Shown piece by piece: positions 49,046-60,675 of a DNA stretch of 64,000 bases. Below the pieces are notes generated by a model, which saw only the letters and a program-made list of their open reading frames with translations, ran no database searches and was not told the DNA's origin. This DNA comes from Uloborus plumipes (taxonomy: Eukaryota > Arthropoda > Arachnida > Araneae > Uloboridae). Location: assembly GCA_038373865.1 (NCBI GenBank), contig JAXGGA010001709.1, positions 78,691 to 142,690 on the forward strand, written 5' to 3'. Numbering within the stretch: position 1 is the first letter of the stretch; the number at the start of each line of letters is the position of its first letter. A program made the position numbers and the translations under genes.

Positions 49046-51137
49046 GGGGAAGACCGCCTATATTGGACCCCCTAAGAACAGGAGGCCTGTGTCGCTCAAT
49101 GGGAAGCAAAACAAAAATACAAAATAGGGCATCGAGAGCTAAACTTAATCAGGAACCGCCCTAGGAGCTTATATTTTCTAAAAATATAGAAATTATTTTT
49201 TAAAAAATTATCTTACAAAAAGTTGCAGAAGTTCAATTTAGGAATATATGCGCCTAAATTGAACCATGCGCTTCCTAAATAGGACCGTACCAGGAAATCA
49301 TAGAATAATTTATATTTGAACTATACATCTTTTTTCCAGGATTTGCAATAGAATTTCTTTTGCTTCGGTCTCATTTAGGCAGTGTTGATACACTCACCAA
49401 TGGCATTTCATGCATTTAATCATGTTTTGCGCTTCATCTCTATGACAAATATTGCAATAACAACTGTTTCGTGCAGTTTCCTGCTTATTCTTGTATGACT
49501 TTTTCTGTGCTATGCTTCTTTCATACGGTGTTAGGATGATTGCTGAGATAGTCTTCTTTTTTGTTCTTTCTATTTTTTAGGTAAATTGATATGTGAGCTT
49601 GGTCTTTACAAAATCATAGTTGAAGTTGACGATCATGCTTTAATGAGAACTATCCGCTGATTATGCACAACTTGTACTAATTTAAGTCGTAGCTAGTTCT
49701 TGTACATGGTGTGCAACAGTACAACTTACACCGAACATGTAGCCTGCTCACTTTGAGTAGTTTTATCTGGACTACTTACCTCGAACTCTGCTCCAGCCAA
49801 GTCAATGCCGCTAAACACATGTCAATTAACAGGACAAACTCCTGTTCTTTAGAATCAACTCACTGCATTTGCCATAGCCTTGATTGTGGTTTACCCATAA
49901 GAGTTACCAAACAGTTCTTCTATTCGATATTGGGTAATGGATCTCATTGGATGTTCTTGCATCCATGTATCACACGCTCGATTAAAATATGTAGACAAAG
50001 GCTGAAAAAAGATAACATCTTGCATGGTGTGCTTAAAGAAAGCATTATTGTATCGCTCTCGTTAACCAAGTTTATTACATCTGTGCCCTTGGTTTAACGG
50101 TTTTGATGAAATATTGTATCAATTGTGTAAATTATCGTTTGTGATCCAACCTTTTTTTGATCAAGCATATTGCTCACCACAGGGTGTTTTTATGACAAGC
50201 ACATAATATGGAAGGTATAATTTTGAAAATATGCATGGGGAGGCAGGGGTGTAGCAATTATGTTGCACTCATGCAGCAAATAGCAAGTGTGTTTCTAACA
50301 CGTTCACCACACATTAGCGCTCCAAACTGGTGTTTACCTTTATATTTAGGGCATTTGGACTGTGAAAAGACCGGTTTCATGAACATTTTAGTAGCCTATT
50401 AATTGTTTCTTTTTAAAATCTTTTCGAACAAATCGAAGAATTTCATTTTTTTTTCCTCGGTAAACCAGCACAAATTTTATTTAAATTAATAGCTATGTTT
50501 AACAACCTGAAACTGCAACTTAATGAAAAAAAAGAAAAAAAAAAATATTTCAAGAATTTGCAGCTTCTAGAAAATGTGCTTGATAAAAAATTGAATATCG
50601 TGAATAGGGGTTATAGTATGCTGAAAATAACTTGATGGAAATAACTACGCTATTAAATCAGATGAGTCAATTATTTAATGTTACAGTTAATAAAAAGTCT
50701 TGCTTAAAATCATATCCTTAAATTGGACCACTGGTCCAATATAGGAAAATTTTTTCGGTCCAATAAAGGAAAACATGCAATTTTTTATTCTTCAGCTTAT
50801 TTCTCTGTCAAAAATTATCGCAATCGCGCATTTAAATACATAGATGTGATCCTTATTAAATAAAGATTGTCATGCTATAACAGCAGTTTACCTCAGTTTA
50901 CAAGTTTTAGTACTATCTTACTAGGTACAAGTCCGCAAAATAAGATTTTACACGTTTCCAACATAAATCATGACGTAACTCACGCTACGCAGTTCGAAGA
51001 CTGGTGAAACTTCATACACATTGATTTTATTCCTAAAACTTCATGTGTCTACCGTCAAAGTGTAGTATAGAGCTCTGTACTAGATTTTAAGCCCGAAGTC
51101 CAATTTAAGCAGTGGTCCAATATAAGCGGTCTTCCCC
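49046..51137 (-). mobile_element. Pogo-like DNA transposon family D, copy D1 (2092 bp)
   Basis: The left end GGGGAAGACCGCCTATATTG and the right end (CAATATAAGCGGTCTTCCCC) are inverse, with TA flanks (49044-49045 and 51138-51139). A GGTCCAATATAGG-type motif recurs: near 49245-49290 (twice), near 50722-50775 (three times) and near 51100-51120 (twice), besides the termini. The interior is homologous end to end with D2 at 56840-58887. Confidence 0.88.
49340..50442 (-). pseudogene. Family D pogo-like (DDE_1) transposase, broken (D1)
   Basis: Minus-strand pieces in order: MKFFDLFEKILKRNN then a stop (about 50440-50395), NVHETGLFTVQMP (the first catalytic region, with Asp replaced by His, about 50350), TWMQEHPMRSITQYRIEELFGNSYGK (in shorter blocks, about 49970-49890) and a Cys/His-rich C-terminus near 49540-49340. 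The segment that carries the second Asp in D2 is removed by a deletion of about 57 bp near 50095. With two catalytic positions lost and several stops it cannot be active. Confidence 0.75.
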
Positions 51138-51139
51138 TA

Positions 51140-51441
51140 CTATTGGTAATTGAATGTTAATTTTATATAAAAACAGGCCACAAAATAGTTACTTTTTATG
51201 TCTGCAACCTGCATGCAAAATTATTTATATTTTGCTTTTGATATAAGCATCCAAAGTCAGTTTCCTGTTGATAAAATAGGTTTTTCCAATTCCTGGGGAA
51301 GATTTTATGGGTCTTCCTATGACACATTTTCGAATGAATTTAACATTGCCTGGCATAGGCAGATCTGCCTTTTTTTTGTGATGAATATTAGATTTAACCT
51401 TCAATGATGCATATTATTTGTTGGGAACGTACCCATTTCAA
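51140..51441. other. AT-rich spacer
   Basis: Nothing is recognised. The 69-codon frame at 51198-51407 has no domain. Confidence 0.5.
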
Positions 51442-51449
51442 TCTTATAA

Positions 51450-51694
51450 TTTTTTTTAAATTTTCTTTATTTAGAAGCTAATCACCTTCACATACATGGA
51501 GGACTGCTGACCAAGCGCCTTGTTTCCGGACAGACAAAAAAAAAGATTTTACAAATGACAGAACAAAACAAATAAATGCATAGTGTAGGACAGAGCTCAC
51601 ATCACTAAAAGGAAAGTTACAACCAGGTCTGGAGCTACCCGCCACCTCGGGTCTGAAAATGACGGGCAATCACACTACGCCACCGATGCTCCAT
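51450..51694 (-). mobile_element. tRNA-derived SINE with 8-bp target duplication
   Basis: On the minus strand the element starts TGGAGCATCGGTGGCGTAGT (A box in GGCGTAGTG). A B-box-like region GGTGGCGGGTAGCTCCAGAC follows about 35 nt later, then a unique body and an A-rich tail (AAATTTAAAAAAA, complement of 51450-51462). TCTTATAA is duplicated exactly at 51442-51449 and 51695-51702. The TTCGA of the B box has degenerated. Confidence 0.8.
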
Positions 51695-51797
51695 TCTTAT
51701 AAATATTATGAAAATAAAATTGAGAAGTTCTTGTTGCCAATTTGTTAAATGATAATGCTATTAAATAATTTTTTCATGTTAAACTGTATAAATAGTA

Positions 51798-51947
51798 CAC
51801 TGAAAAAATGAACTTTTGTTTTTACAGTATAATACTGGCAGACAAGATTCCAATTTAAAACTGTAAAATGCGCAGTAATAAACTGTTAAACTAGCAATTT
51901 TACAGTTTCTTATTGTAAAGTTAGAAATTTTGCAGCTCTTTGTCCTA
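51798..51947 (+). mobile_element. CACTG MITE, 3'-truncated copy
   Basis: Begins CACTGAAAAAATGAACTTTT after TA, with TTTTTACAGTATAATACTGG and further TTTTACAGT units. It matches the first 150 bp of the family seen at 9193-9542 and ends without a right terminus. Confidence 0.7.
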
Positions 51948-51985
51948 ACCCAAGTAGCACACTTCGTTTTTTACTTTCTTATATA

Positions 51986-53033
51986 TCTAATATATAGAAG
52001 AAAGTATTGGTTTCGTGAAAATTTTCGAATGTCGAATTTTGACGGATTTGCTCGTTTTGAGGTGCGCTGAGTCCATTTCGACCATTTTTGGAAAATGTGT
52101 GTCTGTCTGTGTGTGAGTCTGTATGTGTGTGACCAGTTTTTATGGCCACGCTAGAACAAAAACTACTGCATGAAATCGAACAAAAATTTTTGCACATATG
52201 TACCACCATGTGAACTGGTGCACCTGACTTTTTTTAGCGAACTCCTCCAAGGGAGGTAGAGCAATCGCGCTTGTTCTTCGCGGGGGTGATTGCTATATCT
52301 CAGGAAGTAACCGGCGGAATCAAACGAAAATTGGTCCATAGGTAGACCCTGCTGAGTACAGGTGCTGATTTAATTTGTTTGTCAATATCTTAAAGGGGGT
52401 GGAGCAATCGCACGTGCTCTGCGCGAGGGTGACTGCTATATCTCAGGAAGTAACCGGCGGAATCAAACGAAAATTGGTCCATAGGTAGACCCTATTGAGT
52501 ACAGGTGCTGATTCAATTTGTGTGCCAATATCTCAAAGAGGTTGGAGCAATCAAAAGTGCTTATTTTGTCATTGCACCTACTGTATCTCAAGAAATATTG
52601 CTGCGATTTGAATGAAATTTGGAATGACACTAACCCAATATGGAAGCAAGCATCGATTAAATTTTGGCGCCAATCGCCCCAGGGGGAGGGTGGGGTGATT
52701 TTTGCGCTTAGTCAACAACGCGAAAAATTAATTCATTAAAAAATCGCTTTCACGCTATTTAATTATAAAAACATCTGAAAACTTTCAATGATTTGAAATT
52801 TTTAACTGTTGCCAATTTCTTTTTTCTAACAAATAAAATGTTTGCAATTAATCTAAACAAGGCTTTTGCAATGATTTCCAATTTCGCTCATTGATTCTGC
52901 ATTTGCAGGGTTATTACGATAATTGGGAAATTGGAGCTGTCTCCAATTATTCGGGCGAGTACGTATTTTATTTTGTAACCGGAATTCATAAGATAGATAT
53001 AGAAGAAAGTATCGTGACGGCCACGACAGCTAG
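51986..53033 (+). mobile_element. Helitron-like element with 143-bp tandem repeats
   Basis: Starts TCTAATATATAGAAG after A and ends CGACAGCTAG before T, matching Helitron ends. It includes a GT-rich microsatellite (about 52097-52130) and three tandem units of 143 bp starting at 52261, 52404 and 52547. The first two are very similar and the third is diverged. No Rep/helicase coding is seen, so it is non-autonomous. Confidence 0.65.
52261..52689 (+). repeat. Three-unit tandem repeat (period 143 bp)
   Basis: Units begin GCAATCGC at 52261 and 52404 and GCAATCAA at 52547. Units 1 and 2 share ATATCTCAGGAAGTAACCGG and long identical stretches after it. Unit 3 retains only the framework (TATCTCAAGAAAT, GAATGAAATTTGG). 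Confidence 0.85.
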
Positions 53034-53134
53034 TTTTTTTTAAAGGTTGTAAAATGGTTATTAACGTTGTAACAACCGCTTAGAAACGTTTATAAAACGT
53101 TTAAAGGTTATTTGTGCGACCTGGCAAAATTTAG

Positions 53135-53327
53135 CTGCATTATATTGTAAAAACGACAGTACAATACTGGCAGCAGAGGTTCCAGTTTAAAACTGTAAAA
53201 TGCACGGTAATAAACTGTAAAATAAGCAATTTTACAGTTTATTACTGTAAACTGAGCCATTTTTACAGTCTATTACTATAAAATTAGCTGTATTATACTG
53301 TAAAAACAACATTCATTTTTTACAGTG
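53135..53327 (+). mobile_element. CACTG MITE, 5'-truncated copy
   Basis: Ends CATTCATTTTTTACAGTG followed by TA (53328-53329) and contains many TTTTACAGT/ACTGTAAAA units plus AATACTGGCAGCAGAGGTTC, shared with the copies at 9193 and 51798. It overlaps in content with the 51798 fragment, so it is a separate copy rather than its other half. Confidence 0.7.
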
Positions 53328-53383
53328 TAATATATGTACAATATATGACACATTATTTTGTATATATAGTTTAACATAAGATG

Positions 53384-53520
53384 GAGGTAAAAGCTTCGCT
53401 TCGAATGCCAGAGGTCGTGGGTTCGATTCCTGTCTGAGCTCTTTGTTTTCTTTTCTCTCCATGTGCTGTAAATCTTTCTTGTGTTGGCTTATATGTTGAA
53501 AAAACATTTCACCTTCTCAA
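53384..53520 (+). mobile_element. Possible tRNA-derived SINE
   Basis: A perfect B box GGTTCGATTCC sits in GTCGTGGGTTCGATTCCTGT. The upstream A-box region is degenerate and I see no clear tail or target duplication. It is not a functional tRNA gene because no cloverleaf can be drawn. Confidence 0.45.
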
Positions 53521-55557
53521 TGCAAACGAATTCAAAAAACCTTCATAGTGATTACTATCAACTATAACACGAACACAGCAACAACATAACATGGTTTGAC
53601 GCTATAATTATAATATTAGATTTTTTTTTCTTCCTAAAGGTATTTCTTATTTTTCTTAAGCGACCTATTTTTCTCCTATGGGATTCAAAATTGTATTTTT
53701 CTCTACTAAGCTAAAGTGGTTCTACCTTTTTCTCGAACGACTCTCATTTTCTTTCCGGCTTAAAATGCTTTTACCAGGAAGATATTTTAATACTTCCATG
53801 GACTTTACTGAAATGCTACCTCTGCTTTTTAAAAATTTTAGAGTATTGAATGAAATAATTAATAGTCATTTCTGTGCACATATTTTAAGGGGGAGGAGAG
53901 TGCTACAGAACTCTCAGAAAGGCATAAGTGTACCGAAATTTATAAGCAGAGTTTTAGTTGCACTGTTTTCGGCATGAATAACTGCATTTGTACTCATAAT
54001 CGTAACTTAATTCATTACTAAAAATTTGAACTGATGTCCCTCATTTTTGTAACGTTTCTAAACAAAGACAATCCACTGGGAAAATATTGAACGAGAAGTC
54101 AATACAAGGATCTGATCTGAGCTTCATAATTTCTTTCTGAATGCTAGAATGGTAGACTAATTCATTCTAATTACATTCCACGTTTTTATTCATTTGTTAT
54201 TGATAAAATGGGAAGTAAACGTTTGTTTAAAAGTTTTGTGTTAACAACAGACAGTTAATTCAAAATACTACATTGGGCAATTCAAGAAAATTAAAATTCT
54301 AATTACAGAACCATTTTATTGGGAAAATAGATCCGTTAACACTCATTTTACTTTCCAGAAAAAAAATCTTCTCGATATTTCTTTTTCAAGTTAGTATTAA
54401 CTCGAGGAAAATTAATTCATATTGTCAAAATGAACACACCTTTCGTAATACGCCCTATTTTCTACAAAACTCTTTTACAAAGCTCAAATTACATTCCCTC
54501 AAATTTACTCGAATAAGCGTAAATTTCCTCTCTTATTATACACTTGTTTGATTAAACGAACCAATTACGTAGTCCACTTTTTAGTTCTTCATCAACAAAC
54601 TACATTGACATAATGAGCAGAAAAACCTATGCTACTTGGATTTTTTAAAAATTCATATCCATTTTAGAAGAACCACTCCGCAGTTAATAAAATGGCTTTG
54701 AGCTATTATTAAAGCAATCTACTTGTCTCATTTGTCAATTACTGCACCGACGATGGCAAAAGGACTGTAATAGTTGTCATTAATTTTGACAGATTTCCCT
54801 TTCAGTACGTTTTCCTAATTAGAAAGGGTGGTGAATGTAACACGAAAACAAAAACGAGGATACATTACACCGTTCCGTAGCTAAAGAAATTTATTGACAC
54901 GAGATAAAAGTGTTTATTAATGTCTGCGTTTATCTTCAAACAACATAATACAGAAAAAAATGACGAAAACTTATACATAGCCAATAATGTGTCTGAATTA
55001 TTCGAGGATTATGTATCAGGTGCTTTAAAATGATGGACACAATTAAAAATTACTGTGGTTCCGCACAATACGTTGTGTGTATGGGGACTTAATTCTATCA
55101 GCTGTACTTGAAAGAGGATGCTAAAAAATTGAAATACAGCCCTTAGAGTGTTGCACTGTGCTGTAGTATCAGCTGTTATTGAATTAATTAACTGTATCAG
55201 TTGTAAGCAATATGACTACCGTGGAACACAAGATTTTTTGAAGTACCTCCGTGATCAGATCCCTCGATCTAACACCTGGTGTTTTTTTCATGTGGGAGTT
55301 TCTGATACTGATAGAAAGATGCTGCTTACGGACTACCTCTTCCCACCTCTCCCCCTCCCCCTTACTCTGAAAGTGTGCGGATTTTGTTGTGAGAGGGGCA
55401 CCAAAATTTAACCAGGACCTGGGCATCACTTTGGCTTGATCCGGGCTCTGCGCCCGGCTGCACCTAGATGTGCAGCCGGATGAGGGCATATTGAACAAAT
55501 GTAAACTTCCATGTATTCATAATCACATGTTTTTACAAATTTATGCCTAATGCATGG
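53521..55557. other. AT-rich non-coding region with one GC-rich hairpin
   Basis: No gene is recognised. At about 55456-55481 CCGGCTGCAC and GTGCAGCCGG form a perfect 10-bp stem. The surrounding 55250-55500 is more GC-rich than its neighbours and holds overlapping frames on both strands (55148-55411 plus, 55184-55498 minus) without a recognisable domain. It could be part of an unknown repeat. Confidence 0.5.
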
Positions 55558-56078
55558 TAGGGAAGACCGTTGTACCTTGGAACACTTTTCAGTTTTTTGG
55601 AGATAAAGCTTTGAAATTCGTCGATATTGCCCGACTTTCGGTTCCAACACCTTACAACAGTCTTGACTTACAGTTATGCGTACCAAAATTGTTATTCCAT
55701 CATGCATAGGAGAAGCTATGAAGGAAATACAAAGGGACGTTTTTGTTCCAAGGTACAACAACGGTCATGTACCTTGAAACGGGGAGTGTTGTACCTTGGA
55801 ACGCTTGGTATTTTTGAGGAAAAGTTGAGAATATAGCAAATAAAAACACTTTTACTCTTAGTAATAGACGTAAAAAACACATTGAAAACGTTAGTAGAAA
55901 TAATAATTCGGTGTATGGTTACAGTTAACCACGTAATACAATAAAAGCAAATCTTTCAATAAAAACGAATCAATAAACTAAGAAAACATGAGCAAGAAAA
56001 GGTTGAAGTTTTAAGAGTTTTCCCTGGCTTTGACGTTCCACTTTGACTTGGGAATTTTTCTCTTGAGACTTTCCTTTT

Positions 56079-56420
56079 TTATTTCAGAATCATTTTGTGA
56101 AATGGGAACTTAAAGGTTTTCTTTCCTTTGATCCGGTCGCTCCCTCCTGCATCTGGATCAGGAAGAAGAACCGTAATGTCTTGGATATCTATAGAAGTGA
56201 TATCAGGCACTGATGGGTAAATAAATGAATTGTTGAGAGATTTTCTCAAGTAGCTCACTTCGAACTCTCTTGGTGACAGTTTCTTCGTAATACAGATTAC
56301 ATAATGAATTAAGCTTTTTTTGCCGAGAAATTTTACCAGAACAAATGCTCCATCTGAGATGCTGGTAGTCAAAGGAGGATTTATTTCCTCGTCGTCTTCT
56401 TCTTGTGGAAAAACATATGA
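56079..56420 (-). pseudogene. Family E pogo-like transposase C-terminal domain
   Basis: The minus-strand frame reads DGAFVLVKFLGKKSLIHYV, then EFEVSYLRKSLNNSFIYPSV, then VLLPDPDAGGSDR and a short tail to the stop near 56079. As I recall, this V-L-V-x-F ... LRKS ... F-x-x-P-x-x-D ... LP-x-P pattern forms the C-terminal end of pogo/Tigger-like transposases in invertebrates. The frame continues upstream to 56498 but that part encodes two copies of the private DNA motif (LYLGT) and is unlikely to be genuine protein. The catalytic core is absent from this copy. Confidence 0.55.
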
Positions 56421-56839
56421 AGAACTGTCTTCTGTGAGGGAAAACAGTTCTTCATATGTTCCAAGGTACAAGATCCTTTTTGTTCCAAGGTACAACATGG
56501 ACTTCCATTTTGGAAAAATGGAAACTACCCAAACCTCACATTTTTCTCATTAAAATCGGTATGAAATTTGGTTTCTAGATAGTATAAGGAACCATAACGG
56601 ATAACAATGAAACACTTACCTTCGAAAATGAGGGAGATATGAGTCAAACTCGACAATCTCACAAATTTACTCTTTTATCACTTTTATTAGTTCGCAACTC
56701 AAACGTTGTCTTGCACTGATAAAACTACACTGACAAGTTATGCCTCCCAAGAGAAGACTTTAAACCTGGAAAGATCAAATACATAGCAACACCAGCCGAG
56801 GCTAGTTCAAACGTTTCAAGGGACAACGTTATCAAGGTA

Positions 56840-58887
56840 GGGGAAGACCGCCTATATCGGACCCCCTAAGAACAGGAGCCCTGTGTCGCTCAATGTGAAG
56901 CAAAACAGAAATGTAAAATAGGGCATCGTAAGCTAAATTTAATCAGGAACCGCCCTTAGGAGCATATATTTTCTGGAAATATGAAAATTATTTTTTAAAA
57001 AATTATCTTATAAAAAGTTGCAAAAGTCCAATTTAGCAATATATGCGCCTAAATTGAACCATGCGCTTCCTAAATTGGACCATACCAGGAAATCATAGAA
57101 TAATTTATATTTAAACTATACAGCTATTTTCCAGGATTTGCAATAGAATTTCTTTTGCTTCGGCCTCACTTAGGCAATGTTGATAAACTCGGGGATGGCA
57201 TTTCATACCCTTAATCATGTTTTGCACTTCATCTCTATGACAAATATTGCAATAACAATTGTTTTGTGTAGTTTCTTGCTTCTTGTTGTGTGACTTTTTC
57301 TGCTCTGTGCCTCTTTTATACGGCATTTGAATGATTGCTGAAATAGTCTTCTTTTTTGTTCCTTCTATTTTTTAAGGCAAAGATGATTTGTGATCAGGCT
57401 TTATAAAATCATAGTTGGAGTTGACAATCATGTTTTGATGAGAACTATCCGCCGATTTGGCAGAACTTGTACTAATTTAAGTCGTAGCTAGTTCTTGCAC
57501 ATGGTGTACAACTTACACCGAACATGTAATATGTTCACTTTGAGTAGTTTTATCTGGACTACTTACCTAATTCTGCTGCAGCCAAATCAATGCCATTAAA
57601 CACATGTCAATTAGCTGGCCAAACTCCTTTTCTTTGGAATCAACTCACAGTATTTGCCATGTATTTGCCACAGTAACCTCCATGTATCACATGCTCTATT
57701 AAAATAGGTAGACAGAGACTGAATAAAGACCACATCTACGTGCATGATGTGCTTAAACAGAAAGCATTATTATATCGTTCTCATTAGTCAAGTTTATTGC
57801 ATCAATGTTCTTTATTTAAGAGCTGTGACTATCCATTAATAGAAGGACATTCTTTTTACATTGCTTGGACAAACAGTTTTAATGAAATGTTGTATCAACT
57901 GTGTGAATTATCGTTTGTAATCCAACCTTTTTTTGGAACAAGAATATTTCTCATCAGGAGATGCTTTTACGATAAGTTCATACATCGAACGTAATCTTTT
58001 GAAAATAAGCATGGGGAGCTTGCAATTTGCTCACCACTCATTACTGTTTCAACCTGGTGTTTACCTCTATACGTCAATATATTTTGGGGCTTTTGAACAG
58101 AAAAAAGACCGGCTTCATCTACATTGAACATTTTAGAAGCATATAAATTGTTTCCATTTAAAATATTTTCGAAAATATCGAAGAATTTCATATTTTTCTC
58201 TCAGTAAAAAAGCATAAATTTTATTTAAGTTAATAACTATGTTTAACAACCTGCAACTGCAGCTTAATAGATGAAGAGTAAAAAAAAATACATTTTAAGA
58301 AGTTGCAGTTTCTGCTTGATAAAAATGTGCTTGATAAAAAAGTTTAAATGAATATCGTGAATAGGTGTTAAAGTATGCTTAAAATAATTTTAACTACACT
58401 ATTAAATGAGATAAGTCACTTATTTTATGTTACGATTCATAAAAAGTCTTGTTTAAAATCATATTCTTAAATTGGACCACCGGTCCAGTATAGGAAATTT
58501 TTTTCGGTCCAATAAAATAAAACACGCCATTTTTTTATTCTTCAGTTCATTGATGTGTCAAAAATTATCACAATCGCGCATGTAAATACATTGCTGTAAT
58601 CCTTATTAAACACAGATTATAATACTGTAACAGCATTTTAGCTCAACTCACAAGTTTTTGAGTTATCTTTCTAGAAACAAGTCTGCGAAATAAGATTTCG
58701 CACGTTTTCAACACAAATCTAGCCGTACCTAAAGCTAAACAGTTCGAAGCGTAGAGAAACTTCATACACAATGATTTTATTCCTAAAACTTTATATTTCT
58801 ACCGTTAAAGTGTAGCACAGATCTCTTTACTAGATTTTAAGACCGAGGTCCAATTTAAGGAGTGGTCCAATATAGGCGGTTTTCCCC
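56840..58887 (-). mobile_element. Pogo-like DNA transposon family D, copy D2 (2048 bp), nested in E
   Basis: The left end GGGGAAGACCGCCTATATCG and right end CAATATAGGCGGTTTTCCCC are inverse. TA flanks at 56838-56839 and 58888-58889 belong to the AAGGTACAAC motif of family E that was hit. It carries the same internal TCCAATATAGG motifs as D1 (for example near 57030-57080 and 58470-58515). Confidence 0.88.
57111..58191 (-). pseudogene. Family D pogo-like (DDE_1) transposase, broken (D2)
   Basis: Minus-strand blocks in order: MKFFDIFENILNGNNLYASK, MFNVDEAGLFSVQKP (first catalytic Asp region, about 58130-58085), then further on MDSHSS and KNIDAINLTNENDIIMLS (second Asp region, about 57830-57760) and a Cys/His-rich C-terminus CYCNICHRDEVQNMIKGMKC (within 57111-57326). 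The NVDE(T/A)GL and D-x-H-x-S...N blocks are diagnostic of the DDE_1 (pogo/Tigger/jerky) fold. Stops and a deletion near 57660-57690 remove the segment that D1 keeps, so the two copies are damaged in complementary places. Confidence 0.8.
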
Positions 58888-58904
58888 TACAACAGTCTCC
58901 CCTG

Positions 58905-59559
58905 CAAGAAATATAACAATTTGAAATTGTATCCATCTTTTTGAAACAGCCTGAATCACACATATACCAAAGAAATGTTTCATGGGCAGAATTTTTTATC
59001 AAATTTTGGTTATTTCCGATACAATTTCCCAAAACACATTAAAATAAAATTTACTTAGTTTTTTTTTTTTTAGGATACGTTATTTACATTTATTTTCCTC
59101 AAGAGATGTTCTGAAAAGAGCAATCGAAACATTAAGAGGATCTTAGTGGTTCTTGCAGAGATAACATGTCAGTTGCTTTTTTACACTTCATTCTTGATTT
59201 TAGAAAAAAAAAGCAACATTTAGTTCATTAAAACGCGAAAGAGTTTTTTTTTAAATGAATGTGCGAAGTTTTCCAGAAATTTGACAAAAAGTTTTTTTGC
59301 TAGAAAATAAAATAGGACTGTAATCGGTACGATCATTTAAGCATTGGATTTCTTAAGATAGTGTCTTTAAGAATTTTAAGATTACCTGTAATAACAAGAT
59401 TCAAATCTTTACTGACTAACTTAAAAGATTCGCTGTTGTTGCTTTGACATTAAATAATTCTACAAAAAAGGTTGACATTTTTACAAAGTATATTATAATT
59501 GAATGTTCTTCGACTAATGGGGGTGTCATAACTAAATGAAGGTTCAATATGAATATCTA
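58905..59559. other. AT-rich spacer
   Basis: No feature is recognised between family E and family B. The short minus frame at 58805-59032 overlaps the D2/E ends and is not a gene. Confidence 0.5.
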
Positions 59560-60675
59560 TGATGGGCAATTCCATGCATGTGTGGAAAAGCGTTGGAAAA
59601 ATCAAATTACAGCAATGCGCCTGTTTTGCATATTTTTTGGTTTAAAAATGTTAAAAGTTCATTATTCATGCTAATTTTTTGTCCAGAATGTAGTATTTTT
59701 AGTTTTGGCAGCTCTTTGAAGCTGGAAATGGAATATTTAACTTTTGGTAAAGCAAATGATCAATCTTTGAACGTTGGTAAGTTTCAATTTTTTCCTTTAG
59801 ATAACTGTTTTAAAGGAATAATATTGATTATTACACTTTATTTCAACATTGTGAATTGCTAAAACGAATGTTTTCTCTAAATTAAGTGATTTATGTAAAC
59901 TTCAAAAATGCACAGTTCTATGTAACGTAAGTTACCGAAAACATGTTAAAATTCATGTTGTGCATAAAGAAAGGGCAATGCAATGTTAGCAATGCTATAT
60001 CTTCTATCTTATAAGTGTGTGTTCAGCAAATAGTTAAAGTTTTTTTTTTAAACATTGTTTATTTATATTTTTTTTGCTACAATCAAAACGTGTAACCTAG
60101 GTTACCGACATATGCAGGTAATGTAAGTTACCTAAGTAGAACTTAAATACTTGTGTTTATAAAGAAAGTAAATTGTGAAATAAACCTATGTGGTTAGTAG
60201 GAGTAATTTATTCAAGAATTCTTTTAAATGTTCTGTATTTACTTAATTTAAATTAATCATATTTCTTAAAATGTCACTATTTGTTAATAAGATTACAATA
60301 CACCTCTATTATAAATTACATGTTTATTTTTGCCTTTTAAGATATTATCTTAAACAATATCACTGCATTCTGAATATTTAAGAGGTAATTTACTATAAAT
60401 TACTCAAAAATGACTTCTGTTATGCCTTAAAGTTTTGAAATATGTTTTGGAAAAAACAAATATAAAAATATTTTATCTCTTACAGGTGAAATATATTTTA
60501 TTTTGCAATAAAATGCCACTGAACTCTGCAGAAAGATGCGCTGTAAAAGGGGTATGTGAAAAGTCATGTGGATATTGCAGATTTATAAATAAAAGTCACT
60601 CTTGATGGTATTGAAATATGTTTGAAAAAGCAAAATTTATCAAACCTATTTTCTGAAGATCCGCACTGACAATCA

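Larger units (their letters stand above)
55560..58902 (-). mobile_element. Pogo-like DNA transposon family E, interrupted by D2
   Basis: The left end GGGAAGACCGTTGTACCTTG follows TA (55558-55559). The right end, read across the D2 insertion, is ATCAAGGTA (56831-56839) joined to CAACAGTCTCCCC (58890-58902), its inverse, followed by TG where TA is expected. TTGTACCTTGGAAC or its inverse occurs at 55570, 55745, 55767 (variant), 55789, 56458, 56482, 56813 (variant) and in the right end. Without D2 the element is about 1.3 kb, a deletion derivative keeping only the C-terminal coding part. Confidence 0.82.

Noticed and set aside
49711..50097. A 128-codon plus-strand frame in D1
   Set aside because: It is antisense to the pogo-like transposase remnant, which reads on the minus strand.
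52261..52689. Possible CRISPR-like array
   Set aside because: The repeats are directly abutting 143-bp units without spacers, inside a eukaryotic Helitron-like element.
51798..53327. One CACTG MITE split by the Helitron
   Set aside because: The two fragments overlap in content (both contain the AATACTGGCAG and AAACTGTAAAATGC blocks), so they are two separate truncated copies.
55148..55498. Overlapping frames on both strands near the GC-rich hairpin
   Set aside because: No domain on either strand. The composition change is more likely an unknown repeat than a gene.
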